This document shows positions 1-9,777 of a DNA stretch of 64,000 bases, in pieces. Within the stretch, counting starts at the first letter, position 1. Every line of letters starts with the position of its first letter. Under the pieces are notes generated by a model, which ran no database searches, was not told the DNA's origin, and saw only the letters and a program-made list of their open reading frames with translations. Position numbers and translations under genes: made by a program. Origin of the DNA: Clostridia bacterium (lineage in GTDB: Bacteria > Bacillota > Clostridia > Oscillospirales > Acutalibacteraceae). The stretch spans positions 124,001 through 188,000 of the forward strand of contig JAFTXJ010000009.1 of assembly GCA_017461625.1 (NCBI GenBank), read 5' to 3'.

Positions 1-1
1 T

Positions 2-421
2 TCACAGTTTAACACTGAGCTTGGATTGCTTATCAAACTCAATTTTACTGAAAACAGCTTCACCTATGAGCCGATGGGATTAAAAATTGACAGAGAAACC
101 GAACACGTTATAAAAGCAGAACTTCCGAGAATTTTTGTTGATGTTCAGGAGGATGAATACAAGCTCCTGGCTCCCCTTTCAGCCAAAGTTCTTGTTGCCG
201 CAACCAAAAGGCAGATGACCTACCTTAACCCGAGTCGGTTCAAAAATGCAACTGAAGAAGAGTGGGCAGAGCATTTTGCCGAACCGTTGAGGACAGGCAG
301 AGTTCCGGGTGAAACGCTTGATTTTTATATTATTTGTCCACTTGCAGAAGAAGCGGAAAAAGGCGAATGGAAAAAGAGTAAACTTGAAAAAGTTAAAGAA
401 TATATGCTCGAGCAGATATAA
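2..421 (+). CDS. 3' end of a gene of unknown function (partial)
   Basis: The frame is open to the left edge, so this is the last 139 codons of a gene that begins outside the window. The first possible start inside (TTG at 26) has no ribosome binding site and is probably internal. The visible part is soluble, with no signal or membrane segment, and ends in a charged Lys/Glu-rich helix. I do not recognise the family. It converges on the capsule operon, with a shared terminator between them. Confidence 0.6.
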   Translation, partial: SQFNTELGLLIKLNFTENSFTYEPMGLKIDRETEHVIKAELPRIFVDVQEDEYKLLAPLSAKVLVAATKRQMTYLNPSRFKNATEEEWAEHFAEPLRTGRVPGETLDFYIICPLAEEAEKGEWKKSKLEKVKEYMLEQI

Positions 422-426
422 AAAAG

Positions 427-454
427 CCCTGACTTCAACAATGAGAAGTCAGGG
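427..454. terminator. Bidirectional rho-independent terminator
   Basis: A perfect 10-bp stem (427-436 with 445-454) has an 8-nt loop. Six A residues at 420-425 give a U run on the minus strand, so it is well placed to end the long capsule operon. The plus side has a weaker T-rich tail. Confidence 0.85.
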
Positions 455-459
455 TTAAT

Positions 460-1194
460 TTATTTTATACCTTTGTATTCAGCTTTCACTTTTTCATAGC
501 TTTCAAGGTTGCCGATGTCATACCGCTTTCCCGGCATTTCCATTGCGTGTACGGTTGACTGCGTGCAAAGCCAAGCAATATAACTTCCCGGTGCATCCGT
601 TCCGCAGCCGCTGTCAATACCTTTCTGAACCAATTTGGCATCATTTTTAGTATAATAATAAAACGGTGGGCAACACCAATGAGTTGCAGGTGTGGAAGAC
701 TTTTCGGTCATATTCAGAACCTTATCGTTTTCGTCAACGCTTACCACACCGCATTTTAAAAGCTTATTAAAATCTTCCTCATAATAACGCATTATGCAGG
801 AGGAATTTTTCTTTTGTGCGTATGACACAAACTTTGTAAGGCTGAAATCAAGAACATTATCGCCTGCAATAACAAGCATATCGTCATCAATATTTAATCT
901 GTCAATGGCAAACTGAATATCCTTAACGGCACCAAGACGTGTTTCGTTAGATTCTGTTGCGTCATCAACAACGGTGATTTTCTGTTGCTTTGATTTTGCC
1001 CATTCATCAAAGTGACAGGCATACTTGTGATTTGAAATTACCACATATTCATCAACAACAGATGAAGTATCTATATCATCAATTAACCAATCGAGAATTG
1101 TTTTATCACCGACTTTTAAAAGTGGTTTTGGAAAATTCTCGGTTAAAGGATAAAGCCTTGTGGCATAGCCTGCCGCAAGAATAATACATTTCAT
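460..1194 (-). CDS. Sugar-1-phosphate nucleotidyltransferase
   Basis: Joins a nucleotide to a sugar-1-phosphate to make an activated sugar. The N-terminus carries the NTP_transferase signature (ILAAGYATRLYPLT, then PKPLL) and a GDN metal-binding site near residue 115. About 244 aa, close to the short thymidylyltransferase-like members. I start at the ATG at 1194 because GAGAGG lies 7 nt upstream; a GTG three codons earlier would overlap that site. It is the last gene of the capsule operon, directly after a sugar 1-kinase, so the pair probably activates a free sugar. The nucleotide and the sugar cannot be read from the sequence. Confidence 0.85.
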   Translation of the reverse strand: MKCIILAAGYATRLYPLTENFPKPLLKVGDKTILDWLIDDIDTSSVVDEYVVISNHKYACHFDEWAKSKQQKITVVDDATESNETRLGAVKDIQFAIDRLNIDDDMLVIAGDNVLDFSLTKFVSYAQKKNSSCIMRYYEEDFNKLLKCGVVSVDENDKVLNMTEKSSTPATHWCCPPFYYYTKNDAKLVQKGIDSGCGTDAPGSYIAWLCTQSTVHAMEMPGKRYDIGNLESYEKVKAEYKGIK

Positions 1195-1206
1195 ATAAAG
1201 CACCTC

Positions 1207-2385
1207 TCATTTGAGATTTACACCGTCAGCACTTTCACAGAGATGAGCAGAATATTTACCTCTCATCTCAGGGAATTCTTTAAGATATTTTTTAGTAACG
1301 GTCTCTATAATTTGTTCTTCAAATTCAGGGTCAATCAATGCCATACAGCAACCCTTGAAGCCTGCACCCGAAAAGCGACCGCCGTAAATGCCGTCAGTGC
1401 AAGTCATAACCTCATAAAGTGATTTCAACTCAGGAGAACCTGTTTCCCAATTATAAATTGACGATCTGCCGCTTTCAAAAGAAAGCTTGCCAAACTCTTC
1501 AATATCTCCCCTTCGCCACGCCTCTGCACCTTTTTGCACACGGTCAAACTCTGTGAACCAATGCTCGGCACGTTTACGCCAGTTATCTGGGAGCTTATCT
1601 TCATATTTTAAATATACTTCATAAGGTACATCACGAAGATTGGTTTCTTCAAACTTTCCGTATTCCATACCTGCATAAGCCTTTAATGCGTATGCGGCAC
1701 TGCGGCACTCATCAACACGCATATTAAAAGCAGAGCCGGCAAGGCTACGTTCGAGTCCGCTGAAAAATATGGCAATTTTGTATGGCTTCATATCCGGGTG
1801 TTGAGGAATAAGCTCGTAACTGTCATCCTGCAAATCCATATAAAGCAATTTATCTTTTTTACAATAAACTTCACAAGATTGATCAAGCTTACCGCAGGAA
1901 ACACCAACATATTTATTTTCAGCTTCTTTAGAAATAATGATGAGTTCCTTTGAAGTCAAAGAAATTCCGTTCATTGTGCAAAGAGCTGACAAAAAAGTAA
2001 TTATAACGGCAGCTGAAGATGAAAGTCCGCCGATAGGAAGCTCACCATCAATCACGGCACAAAGTCCCCTTCTCAGAGGATAACGTTTATGCAACGCTAT
2101 TGTTGCCCCTCTGAGATGATCCGCCCAATCGTTTTGTTTGGTTTTTGGGGTAACTTCCACGTGCCACTGTGCTCTTTTATCAAACTGCAAAGATTGAATT
2201 TCAATAACACCGTTTTCTTTGGGTCCATATACAATATTTATACCTTTGTTAATAGCCAAGCCTGTAATCTTACCCAACTGATGATCACTGTGTGCACCGA
2301 TAGGGCAAATTCGATAAGGGGTAAAAGCCGTATAAGCAGGCTCCTTTTTGTATATGCTTTCAAACTTTTCTATTGCTTTTTTCAT
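1207..2385 (-). CDS. GHMP-family sugar 1-kinase, galacturonokinase-like
   Basis: Predicted to phosphorylate the anomeric carbon of a free sugar with ATP. 392 aa. The N-terminal motif is PYRICPIGAHSDHQ, where true galactokinases have a PGRVNLIGEHTDY-type motif. The GHMP ATP loop is GGLSSSAAV and the C-terminal motif is GGRFSGAGFKGCC. From memory these agree best with plant galacturonokinase, including an RAEHWF segment and a GREAW-like segment. A clear GGGAGG site precedes the ATG. Only 12 bp separate it from the nucleotidyltransferase downstream. Substrate is inferred; a non-acidic sugar is possible. Confidence 0.75.
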   Translation of the reverse strand: MKKAIEKFESIYKKEPAYTAFTPYRICPIGAHSDHQLGKITGLAINKGINIVYGPKENGVIEIQSLQFDKRAQWHVEVTPKTKQNDWADHLRGATIALHKRYPLRRGLCAVIDGELPIGGLSSSAAVIITFLSALCTMNGISLTSKELIIISKEAENKYVGVSCGKLDQSCEVYCKKDKLLYMDLQDDSYELIPQHPDMKPYKIAIFFSGLERSLAGSAFNMRVDECRSAAYALKAYAGMEYGKFEETNLRDVPYEVYLKYEDKLPDNWRKRAEHWFTEFDRVQKGAEAWRRGDIEEFGKLSFESGRSSIYNWETGSPELKSLYEVMTCTDGIYGGRFSGAGFKGCCMALIDPEFEEQIIETVTKKYLKEFPEMRGKYSAHLCESADGVNLK

Positions 2386-2450
2386 TGTTTCCTCCCGGAA
2401 AGCTTATTGTGACTTAATCTGAAACATCAATAAAATTTGCAGAAGATATG

Positions 2451-3635
2451 TTAAAACTTTCTCCAAACCATTTTATTAACCACACCAACATAACTCTGGA
2501 TAATTTTAACAACCTTTGTTGAAACATTTTCTTCAACATAATCAGGTACGGGGATACCGTAGTCTTCACTGCAATTCATTTCAACAGCAGTATCAACAGC
2601 CTGCAACAAACCTTTTTCATCTATACCCGAAAGGATAAAACAAGCCTTATCCAATGCTTCGGGTCGCTCAGTAGAAGTGCGGATACATACAGCCGGGAAG
2701 GGACGGCCGATACTTGAGAAGAAAGAGCTTTCTTCGGGTAATGTACCGCTGTCAGACACACAGCAAAAAGCATTCATCTGCAGGCAATTATAATCATGGA
2801 AGCCGAGCGGTGCATGCTGAATTACACGCGAATCAAGCTGAAAACCGCTTGCGGCAAGCCTGTTTTTGCTGCGAGGATGGCAAGAGTATAAGATAGGCAT
2901 ATCATACTTTTCAGCCATTTTGTTTATGGCAGTAAAAAGACTGATAAAATTCTTTTCGTTATCTATATTTTCCTCTCTGTGGGCAGAAAGTAAAATGTAT
3001 TTTCCTTTTTCAAGGCCGAGACGAGAATGAACATCAGATGATTCAATTTCAGACAAATTGCTATGCAAAACCTCTGCCATCGGTGAGCCTGTTACATAGG
3101 TACGCTCCTTCGGAAGTCCGCACTCATGAAGATAACGGCGAGCATGTTCACTGTATGCCAGATTTACATCTGAAATTATGTCAACGATTCTGCGGTTTGT
3201 TTCTTCAGGGAGACATTCATCTTTGCAGCGGTTACCTGCCTCCATATGAAAAATCGGAATATGCAATCTCTTTGCAGAAATAGCAGATAAGCAGGAATTA
3301 GTGTCACCCAAAATGAGGAGAGCATCCGGCTTGATCTGATTCATCAGCTTATAAGAGCAGTTAATAATGTTTCCTACGGTTGCCCCAAGGTCATCACCAA
3401 CTGCATCCATATATACCTCAGGGTCACTGAGCTTTAAGTCTCTGAAAAAAATTCCGTTAAGGTTGTAATCATAATTCTGACCTGTGTGAGCCAATATACA
3501 ATCAAAATATTTACGGCATTTGTTGATAACAGCAGAAAGGCGAATAATTTCAGGGCGTGTGCCCACAATAATCAACAGCTTTATTTTTCCGTTATCTTTA
3601 AATTTTATATCACTGTAATCAAGTTTAATATCCAT
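2451..3635 (-). CDS. capG: UDP-N-acetylglucosamine 2-epimerase-type enzyme, CapG/FnlC-like
   Basis: Non-hydrolysing 2-epimerase fold, 394 aa. In the FucNAc pathway CapG (FnlC) epimerises UDP-TalNAc at C2 to give UDP-L-FucNAc. Seen: VGTRPEIIRLS near residue 24, HTGQNYDYNL, LGDTNSC, and the SDSGT substrate loop. It directly follows capF and capE in the operon, which favours CapG over a plain WecB/MnaA. The RBS AAAGGG lies 7 nt before the ATG. Confidence 0.88.
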   Translation of the reverse strand: MDIKLDYSDIKFKDNGKIKLLIIVGTRPEIIRLSAVINKCRKYFDCILAHTGQNYDYNLNGIFFRDLKLSDPEVYMDAVGDDLGATVGNIINCSYKLMNQIKPDALLILGDTNSCLSAISAKRLHIPIFHMEAGNRCKDECLPEETNRRIVDIISDVNLAYSEHARRYLHECGLPKERTYVTGSPMAEVLHSNLSEIESSDVHSRLGLEKGKYILLSAHREENIDNEKNFISLFTAINKMAEKYDMPILYSCHPRSKNRLAASGFQLDSRVIQHAPLGFHDYNCLQMNAFCCVSDSGTLPEESSFFSSIGRPFPAVCIRTSTERPEALDKACFILSGIDEKGLLQAVDTAVEMNCSEDYGIPVPDYVEENVSTKVVKIIQSYVGVVNKMVWRKF

Positions 3636-3664
3636 TTCAAATCCCTTTCACTTAAGCCTTTTGC

Positions 3665-4864
3665 TTATTCCACTACCTCAAAAAAAGTATCAGGATGATT
3701 CGGGTCAAACTGTTCATTTGCCCACATCACAGTTACAAGATTTTCAGTTTCTGAAAGATTGATAATATTATGAGTATATCCCGGGAGCATATGAATTGCT
3801 TCAATTTTGTCACCACTTACTTCAAAATTCAGCACCTCATCTGTGCCGATTTTGCGTTCCTGAATAAGACCGTGACCGCTGACAACTATAAAAAACTCCC
3901 ATTTAGAATGGTGCCAGTGCTGACCCTTTGTGATTCCCGGTTTTGAAATATTCACCGAAAACTGACCGCACTTTTCAGTTTTAAGCAGCTCTGTAAAGCT
4001 ACCTCTTGCATCCTCGTTCATTTTAAGTGGGAATGCTACCTTCTCTTTCGGAAGATAAGAAAGATATGTGCTGTATAATTTTTTTGCAAATGAATTATCA
4101 GGAATTTCAGGCATTACAAGGGTATTTGTTTGTTCTTTAAAGCTATCAAGCAAATCAACAATTTCACCAAGAGTTACCTTGTGAGTAACAGGGGCAGCAC
4201 AAAACTTTCCTTTTTCATCAAGCACAGTTTCTATGCCATCAAAAGTGCAGTGATGCTCTTTATTTTCCAATGCATCAAGCATTTCTGTTACAAGGTCATC
4301 AATATAGAGAAGCTCAAGCTGAACATTTCTGTCACTGACTGTTATAGGTAAATCGTTTGCAATGTTATTACAAAAAGTTGCCACAGCACTGTTGTAATTT
4401 GGTCTGCACCATTTGCCAAAAAGATTGGGGAAACGGTAAACCAACACCTTGGCTCCTGTTTTTTTGCCGTAAGCAAAAACAAGGTCTTCCCCTGCTTTTT
4501 TGCTTCTGCCATAGTCACTGTCATAACGACCGATACAGGTTGCCTGAATAGACGATGAAATCATAACAGGGCACTTATTATTATGCTTTTTAAGCGTATC
4601 AAGAAGGCATGAAGCAAAGCCAAAATTGCCCTGCATAAATTCCTCAGGATTCTGAGGACGGTTTACACCGGCAAAGTTAAAAACAAAATCTGCTTTACTG
4701 CAATATTCGTCAAGCAAACCGGCATCCGAATCTATATCGTATTCAAAAATTTCATCAATATAAAGTTCAGGGCGTGTCTTATCCTTACCGTCACGAATAT
4801 TTTTAAGGCTTTCACAAAGATTTTTACCGGCAAAACCTTTTGCACCTGTTACAAGTATATTCAT
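3665..4864 (-). CDS. capF: UDP-2-acetamido-2,6-dideoxy-hexulose reductase, CapF/FnlB
   Basis: Two-domain enzyme of UDP-L-FucNAc synthesis, 399 aa. The N-terminal short-chain dehydrogenase half starts with the Rossmann motif TGAKGFAGKN and carries YGRSKKAGE. The C-terminal cupin (about residues 275-399) has GQHWHHSKWEFF and PGYTHNI, the metal-binding histidines expected for CapF. The stop of capE and this start are contiguous with capG downstream, matching the CapE-CapF-CapG gene set known from Staphylococcus aureus type 5/8 capsules. Confidence 0.92.
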   Translation of the reverse strand: MNILVTGAKGFAGKNLCESLKNIRDGKDKTRPELYIDEIFEYDIDSDAGLLDEYCSKADFVFNFAGVNRPQNPEEFMQGNFGFASCLLDTLKKHNNKCPVMISSSIQATCIGRYDSDYGRSKKAGEDLVFAYGKKTGAKVLVYRFPNLFGKWCRPNYNSAVATFCNNIANDLPITVSDRNVQLELLYIDDLVTEMLDALENKEHHCTFDGIETVLDEKGKFCAAPVTHKVTLGEIVDLLDSFKEQTNTLVMPEIPDNSFAKKLYSTYLSYLPKEKVAFPLKMNEDARGSFTELLKTEKCGQFSVNISKPGITKGQHWHHSKWEFFIVVSGHGLIQERKIGTDEVLNFEVSGDKIEAIHMLPGYTHNIINLSETENLVTVMWANEQFDPNHPDTFFEVVE

Positions 4865-5905
4865 TTATTTTGCCTCCTTGGCAAGCTCGTCCTGAATATA
4901 GGCAAGCGAAGCAATTTTTGCTTTTGTTTCTTCAATAGTAAGAAGCTGAGTGTTGTTGGAATTAAATTCGGTCAGAGTGTTTCTTTCAACATCACCCTGA
5001 TTAAAGTATTTATCATAATTAAGTCCTCTCTTATCACAAGGAACACGGTAAAAATTACCCAGATCAATAGCGTTGGCACATTCCTCATTGGTCAACAATG
5101 TTTCATACATCTTTTCACCGTGACGAATACCAATAACTTTAATATCTTCTTTCCTGCCATTAAACAATTCACAAACAGCTTCCGCCTGGGTCTGAATTGT
5201 GCAGGCAGGAGCTTTCTGAACAAGAATATCACCGGCTTCACCATGTTCAAAAGCAAACAAAACAAGGTCAACCGCCTCATCAAGTGACATAATAAAACGA
5301 GTCATTGAAGGTTCGGTCAATGTTATAGGGCTACCGTTTCTTATCTGGTCAATCCAAAGAGGAATAACAGAACCACGTGAGCACATAACGTTACCATAAC
5401 GTGTGCAGCAAATCTTTGTTGTTTTTGTTGTACGGGCTTTTGCAACAACAACTTTTTCCATCATTGCTTTTGAGGTGCCCATAGCGTTAACAGGGTATGC
5501 TGCCTTATCGGTTGAAAGGCAAACAACATTTTTAACTCCTGCTTCTATAGCGGCAGTGAGTACATTTTCTGTGCCGAGAACATTCGTCTTAACAGCCTCT
5601 ATCGGAAAAAATTCACACGAAGGAACCTGCTTGAGGGCAGCTGCATGGAATACATAATCAACGCCATACATCGCATTTTTAACCGAGGCGATGTCGCGGA
5701 CATCTCCTATATAGAATCTGATTTTATCAGCCACTTCCGGCATTTTAACCTGAAACTCATGGCGCATATCATCCTGCTTCTTTTCATCTCGTGAAAAAAT
5801 CCTGATTTCTCCGATATCAGTACGAAGAAAACGGTTAAGTACAGCGTTACCAAAAGAACCCGTACCACCTGTTATGAGCAATGTTTTATTTGTAAAATCA
5901 ATCAT
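4865..5905 (-). CDS. capE: UDP-GlcNAc 4,6-dehydratase/5-epimerase, CapE/FnlA
   Basis: First enzyme of the UDP-L-FucNAc branch: dehydrates UDP-GlcNAc and epimerises C5. 346 aa. The Rossmann motif is TGGTGSFGNAVL, followed by FSRDEKKQ and HAAALKQVP. The usual YxxxK catalytic tyrosine position is replaced by a MGTSKAMME-type segment, as in the CapE/FlaA1/WbjB family. It abuts capF with no gap, implying translational coupling. Confidence 0.92.
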   Translation of the reverse strand: MIDFTNKTLLITGGTGSFGNAVLNRFLRTDIGEIRIFSRDEKKQDDMRHEFQVKMPEVADKIRFYIGDVRDIASVKNAMYGVDYVFHAAALKQVPSCEFFPIEAVKTNVLGTENVLTAAIEAGVKNVVCLSTDKAAYPVNAMGTSKAMMEKVVVAKARTTKTTKICCTRYGNVMCSRGSVIPLWIDQIRNGSPITLTEPSMTRFIMSLDEAVDLVLFAFEHGEAGDILVQKAPACTIQTQAEAVCELFNGRKEDIKVIGIRHGEKMYETLLTNEECANAIDLGNFYRVPCDKRGLNYDKYFNQGDVERNTLTEFNSNNTQLLTIEETKAKIASLAYIQDELAKEAK

Positions 5906-5921
5906 AATACTTCTCCCTTAA

Positions 5922-7205
5922 CTATCTTCGTATTTGTCCACAAATAATACTCTTTACAAATTCGCCATTCTTTTTGAGATTGTGTTTTTGGTCTGCAAGA
6001 GTTATTGCATTTGTTATAAACATATCCCTAAAAGTCTTACTATTGATACACTCAGATAAAATAATTTTCAATTCATCTTCATTCTCTGCAATATGTGCTA
6101 CATGATGCTCATCAAGGTACTGCACAAATGGGAAATCCCTAAGAGCATAAATCAACATCGGTATCCCGCTTGATAAATAATCAGCAATTTTTGTTGAAAA
6201 AGCACATTGCAGATTCATAACACGTTCAGAATTTTCACAGTGAACAACCATCGAACAGCTCTTCGTTTCCTCCAACACTTGTTCATACGAAATTTTGCCA
6301 CCAAAAATAACATTAGGACAATTCACTAACAGTTTTTCCGACTCTTGATCCGGAAACGCACCAAATATTTTCAACTGAGCTGTCGGATCAACACTGTACA
6401 AAGTATGAGATAAAGACAGCAACGCAGCAGGACGTCCTACACCTAAATTTCCACAGTATAGCAAAGTAAATAAGTCTGGCTCTTTTTGTTTAAGCCTACA
6501 ATCATCCATGTTTGAGGATGTGTATATTGCACAGCTTTTTCCTTGGTGTGGATACGCCAATTGGTATTCTTTTTCTAAATATTCTGTATTATAAAAACAA
6601 TATTTTACATGCATCATAAAATGTGCGTATGCATTTTTCAATCGCCGCTTAAGCAATAAATGCCAAATCGACCTTTTTTGCACACCTGCATATAAAACTT
6701 CCTTTAAAACATAATTTTCACAATTATACATATACAAAGGAATGTTGCGTTCTTTGGCGATTGATCTTGCAATATCATACATAAACGGTGCATCACCGGC
6801 ATATAACAAAACAGCTTGTGGGGCAAAATCCTCTAAAAACTTATCAAAATCTGATGTCCACCATCTTTTTGTTGACCAAATCAAATCACGAATATATTTA
6901 TTCTTACAAGACTTAGAAATCTGTGGTGAAGTTGTTTGACTATTTTTTGCAGAACCGGGTATACTGCAATAATCAACTTTCCCATTAATACTCTTTCTGA
7001 AATAAGGATTTAAAACTGCGTTCATTGTCGTTTTATCTGAAATGTGGTAATAACTCCCACAACAAGAAAAATCCGGTGTTCCGTTAATATAAAACTGCGC
7101 CAATTCCTCAGCTTCAAATCCATGCAAAAGATTTTTCAGGGTGCGACCATTAGATGAGGCTTCATTCATTGCTGAGTTGGCAATTATAAGCAACCGTGTT
7201 TTCAT
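5922..7205 (-). CDS. Glycosyltransferase, GT4-like
   Basis: 427 aa. The C-terminal half has the GT-B layout: a LLYCGNLGVGRP loop at the start of the second Rossmann domain, a long spacer, and an ADYLSSGIPMLIY segment typical of group 1 transferases. No signal or membrane helix, so it should act on the cytoplasmic face. It sits between capE and a Stealth gene in the capsule operon. Donor and acceptor are unknown. The N-terminal half is divergent, so the exact CAZy family is uncertain. Confidence 0.75.
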   Translation of the reverse strand: MKTRLLIIANSAMNEASSNGRTLKNLLHGFEAEELAQFYINGTPDFSCCGSYYHISDKTTMNAVLNPYFRKSINGKVDYCSIPGSAKNSQTTSPQISKSCKNKYIRDLIWSTKRWWTSDFDKFLEDFAPQAVLLYAGDAPFMYDIARSIAKERNIPLYMYNCENYVLKEVLYAGVQKRSIWHLLLKRRLKNAYAHFMMHVKYCFYNTEYLEKEYQLAYPHQGKSCAIYTSSNMDDCRLKQKEPDLFTLLYCGNLGVGRPAALLSLSHTLYSVDPTAQLKIFGAFPDQESEKLLVNCPNVIFGGKISYEQVLEETKSCSMVVHCENSERVMNLQCAFSTKIADYLSSGIPMLIYALRDFPFVQYLDEHHVAHIAENEDELKIILSECINSKTFRDMFITNAITLADQKHNLKKNGEFVKSIICGQIRR

Positions 7206-7220
7206 AATATTCTCCTAAGC

Positions 7221-8219
7221 TCATCGTTCAAACATAGATTTTTGGGGTAATTTTTGCTCAAATGCACTATTCACGATTTTCTTGATTTCTTCAAAGGTTT
7301 CACCACTGCATTGTTCGTTAATACAAATTTCCGGGTATTTGTTTTTAAGAATAGCTGAAGCTATTTTTTTAGCATCATCGGTATTCTCAACGCTGAAATA
7401 CTTACCTTTGGATTTACGAGGAACAAATTCCCCTAAACTCATCCTCCAATTTCTGAATAAAAAGTGTGTTAAATCTGTTTTTGAACGAAAACGATTATGT
7501 TGAGTAGCACGCATTTTCTCTTCTTCTTTATCCCATACTCTTTTAAAATCTGTCTTTAAATATGGTGTAGACAAATGAGGAATCACAAATCCAACCCTAC
7601 CCTTTTTCAAAGCATAAATCAATGACCTTAAAAATGTTTTTCCGTACCAAGGGCGGAACCACATCATCACGTTATCTGTAACAATCTCTTTTCTGGTAAA
7701 ATGAGAAAAAATTACATCATTGTTGTTTTTCATAAGGAATGAAAACACATTATCATGGTTAATCTGAGGGGCACTGATAAAGCCAACCATATCCACCGGC
7801 ACACCATTTTTAAAATAATATTCCTCTGAAACCGGTGCTGTAAGGAACATATCATCATTAAAAAGAACAAAGCACTTCGACAATGCCGGGATATCACATA
7901 TCCCAACTTCAATTGCATTGGAGTTAAACGTAGGCAAAGCGGCAGAAGGCATATAATCACTATGCTTCACAAGATTAAGCTTGGGACACTCTGTATTCAG
8001 CCACTCCGGTACTTGTCCGTTCGTTACCAGATGAACACAATTAACCCAAGGTGCATATTTTTCTACACTGCGAAACCAATATTTCAGATTTTCCCAATCC
8101 TGATAGCGTATAACTGAATTATCTACTTCTGAAACTCCGGAGTACTTTCTTTTTTCTTTTTGCCATTCGGCATCATTACAATCAACCCAAAGAACAACAA
8201 AATCTATTGGTTTATTCAC
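7221..8219 (-). CDS. Stealth-family sugar-phosphate transferase
   Basis: 332 aa. The start (PIDFVVLWVDCNDAEWQ) matches Stealth conserved region 1. The segment FVLFNDDMFLTAPV matches region 2 with its DDM motif. A later HNRFRSKTDLTHFLFRNW block fits region 3. Family members move hexose-1-phosphate to build phosphodiester-linked capsule. With LicD and TagD-like genes also in the operon, a phosphate-containing polysaccharide is likely. Confidence 0.85.
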   Translation of the reverse strand: MNKPIDFVVLWVDCNDAEWQKEKRKYSGVSEVDNSVIRYQDWENLKYWFRSVEKYAPWVNCVHLVTNGQVPEWLNTECPKLNLVKHSDYMPSAALPTFNSNAIEVGICDIPALSKCFVLFNDDMFLTAPVSEEYYFKNGVPVDMVGFISAPQINHDNVFSFLMKNNNDVIFSHFTRKEIVTDNVMMWFRPWYGKTFLRSLIYALKKGRVGFVIPHLSTPYLKTDFKRVWDKEEEKMRATQHNRFRSKTDLTHFLFRNWRMSLGEFVPRKSKGKYFSVENTDDAKKIASAILKNKYPEICINEQCSGETFEEIKKIVNSAFEQKLPQKSMFER

Positions 8220-8269
8220 AAGATTTCCTCCTTTAAAATGATTAATTATAACTTTGACTGTATATATTT

Positions 8270-9748
8270 CTAGTGTTTTATCTTATTTAGTAATTTTCGA
8301 GGCATTGATATAAGATTTTTGCGATTTTTCGGAAAGCAAAACAAAATTCCAAAATATAAAACACCACAAACAAGTATCAAAACAAATTGCCAGAAAACTC
8401 CCGTCGGGATAAAACTCTGCGTAAAATAAGCAAACATACCCATAATAATTGCTGACAAAACAATCTCTTTTACTGTGCTGAACATCTTAAACGGTGAAAT
8501 ATGAAAAACAAATTTCATAAAAAACATGTGTACAACAACAATCTGTAAATAAGCAAAAGAACGCAACCAGATAAGAGTGTCAAAGCCTTGTTTAACAGAA
8601 TAAAGGCACACAGGAATTACAAACACAAGATGTAAAAGCTGTGCCAAAAGTGATATTTTAGGCTTACCCTTAGAACGATACACTTCTCTGCTGAAAGTTC
8701 CAAAAACACAGACAATAGATGTGCACAGTCCCCAAATTCCTACAAAATCCGCAGCTTCCATCCATTGTTTACCAAGTAATAACGCTGTAACAAGATCTCT
8801 GAAGCAAAATATACCAACACCAAGTGGGAGGACAAACATAGCAACATTTTTTTGAAATTCAAAAAAAAGTTTTTCAAACTTTTCTTGATCATCCTGACAC
8901 CGCGACAACGATGAAAACAAAACAGAAGTAGTCGCACCTGTCACGATTGTTAATATACTTGTAACTGTGCTTTGGGAGTTTTTGTAAAGACCGGTATAAT
9001 AACTACCAAGAACATTACTGATAATCAAAATATCAATATAATTGCTTGCCCATAATGCTATAGTTTCCAAAAGAGTCCATATACTAAAGGAAAGCATTTT
9101 CTTTAAAATTTTGAAGCTATAAAACAAATTAGGTTTCCAGTCTGATGCATATGTCAGTAAAATAGCTTTCAATAACCCTCCTGCTAAATTACCGATAATC
9201 AGTGACCAATGTTGAAAACCCAAAAGAGCAAGTGGTACAGTAACAACCAAAGGAAGTAAAGAAACAGACAATCTTTTAATAAAAAGGATTTTATAATTCA
9301 AATTTTTTTGGAATAAAGATTCTTGTATACTGCTAAACGAAGTTAAAGGAAGTGTCAGTGCTGCTACAGCCAACGCCACACCATATCCGGGATTACCCAG
9401 GGCATCAGAAATCTGATTGCGAAATAAAGCAATTATTACCCATGCCAATAACGAAATTCCTAAATTGGTCCAGAAGGCAACTGAAGCACCTCTATGTAAT
9501 TCTGCTTTATCTTGATATTGGTGTTGAACAAGATATTTTTGAAATCCTGCCGTTGAAATCATATCAGCAAAACTGATGATCATATTAATAGTTGCAATAA
9601 TACCAAAAATTTCAGGAGCAAGAATTCGGGCAAGAATCATGTTAGAAACAGGCACAATTAATTTGGCAGATAATTCAGCAGCAAATGACCATAACGTTGC
9701 CATACCGACAGATGACTTTGCATCTTTACTTTTTTCAGTGGGATTCAT
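8270..9748 (-). CDS. Polysaccharide flippase, Wzx/WzxC-like
   Basis: 492 aa with about 12-14 predicted membrane helices spread over the whole length. The early segment of small and hydrophobic residues (ARILAPEIFGIIA, residues about 40-52) is typical of the MATE/MOP lipopolysaccharide exporters of the WzxC/TuaB group. It should flip lipid-linked repeat units outward. It lies next to the polymerase-like gene, giving the Wzx/Wzy pair expected for a Wzy-dependent pathway. Confidence 0.88.
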   Translation of the reverse strand: MNPTEKSKDAKSSVGMATLWSFAAELSAKLIVPVSNMILARILAPEIFGIIATINMIISFADMISTAGFQKYLVQHQYQDKAELHRGASVAFWTNLGISLLAWVIIALFRNQISDALGNPGYGVALAVAALTLPLTSFSSIQESLFQKNLNYKILFIKRLSVSLLPLVVTVPLALLGFQHWSLIIGNLAGGLLKAILLTYASDWKPNLFYSFKILKKMLSFSIWTLLETIALWASNYIDILIISNVLGSYYTGLYKNSQSTVTSILTIVTGATTSVLFSSLSRCQDDQEKFEKLFFEFQKNVAMFVLPLGVGIFCFRDLVTALLLGKQWMEAADFVGIWGLCTSIVCVFGTFSREVYRSKGKPKISLLAQLLHLVFVIPVCLYSVKQGFDTLIWLRSFAYLQIVVVHMFFMKFVFHISPFKMFSTVKEIVLSAIIMGMFAYFTQSFIPTGVFWQFVLILVCGVLYFGILFCFPKNRKNLISMPRKLLNKIKH

Positions 9749-9777
9749 ACAGTATGAATTTCTCTCCTTTTACTGTT

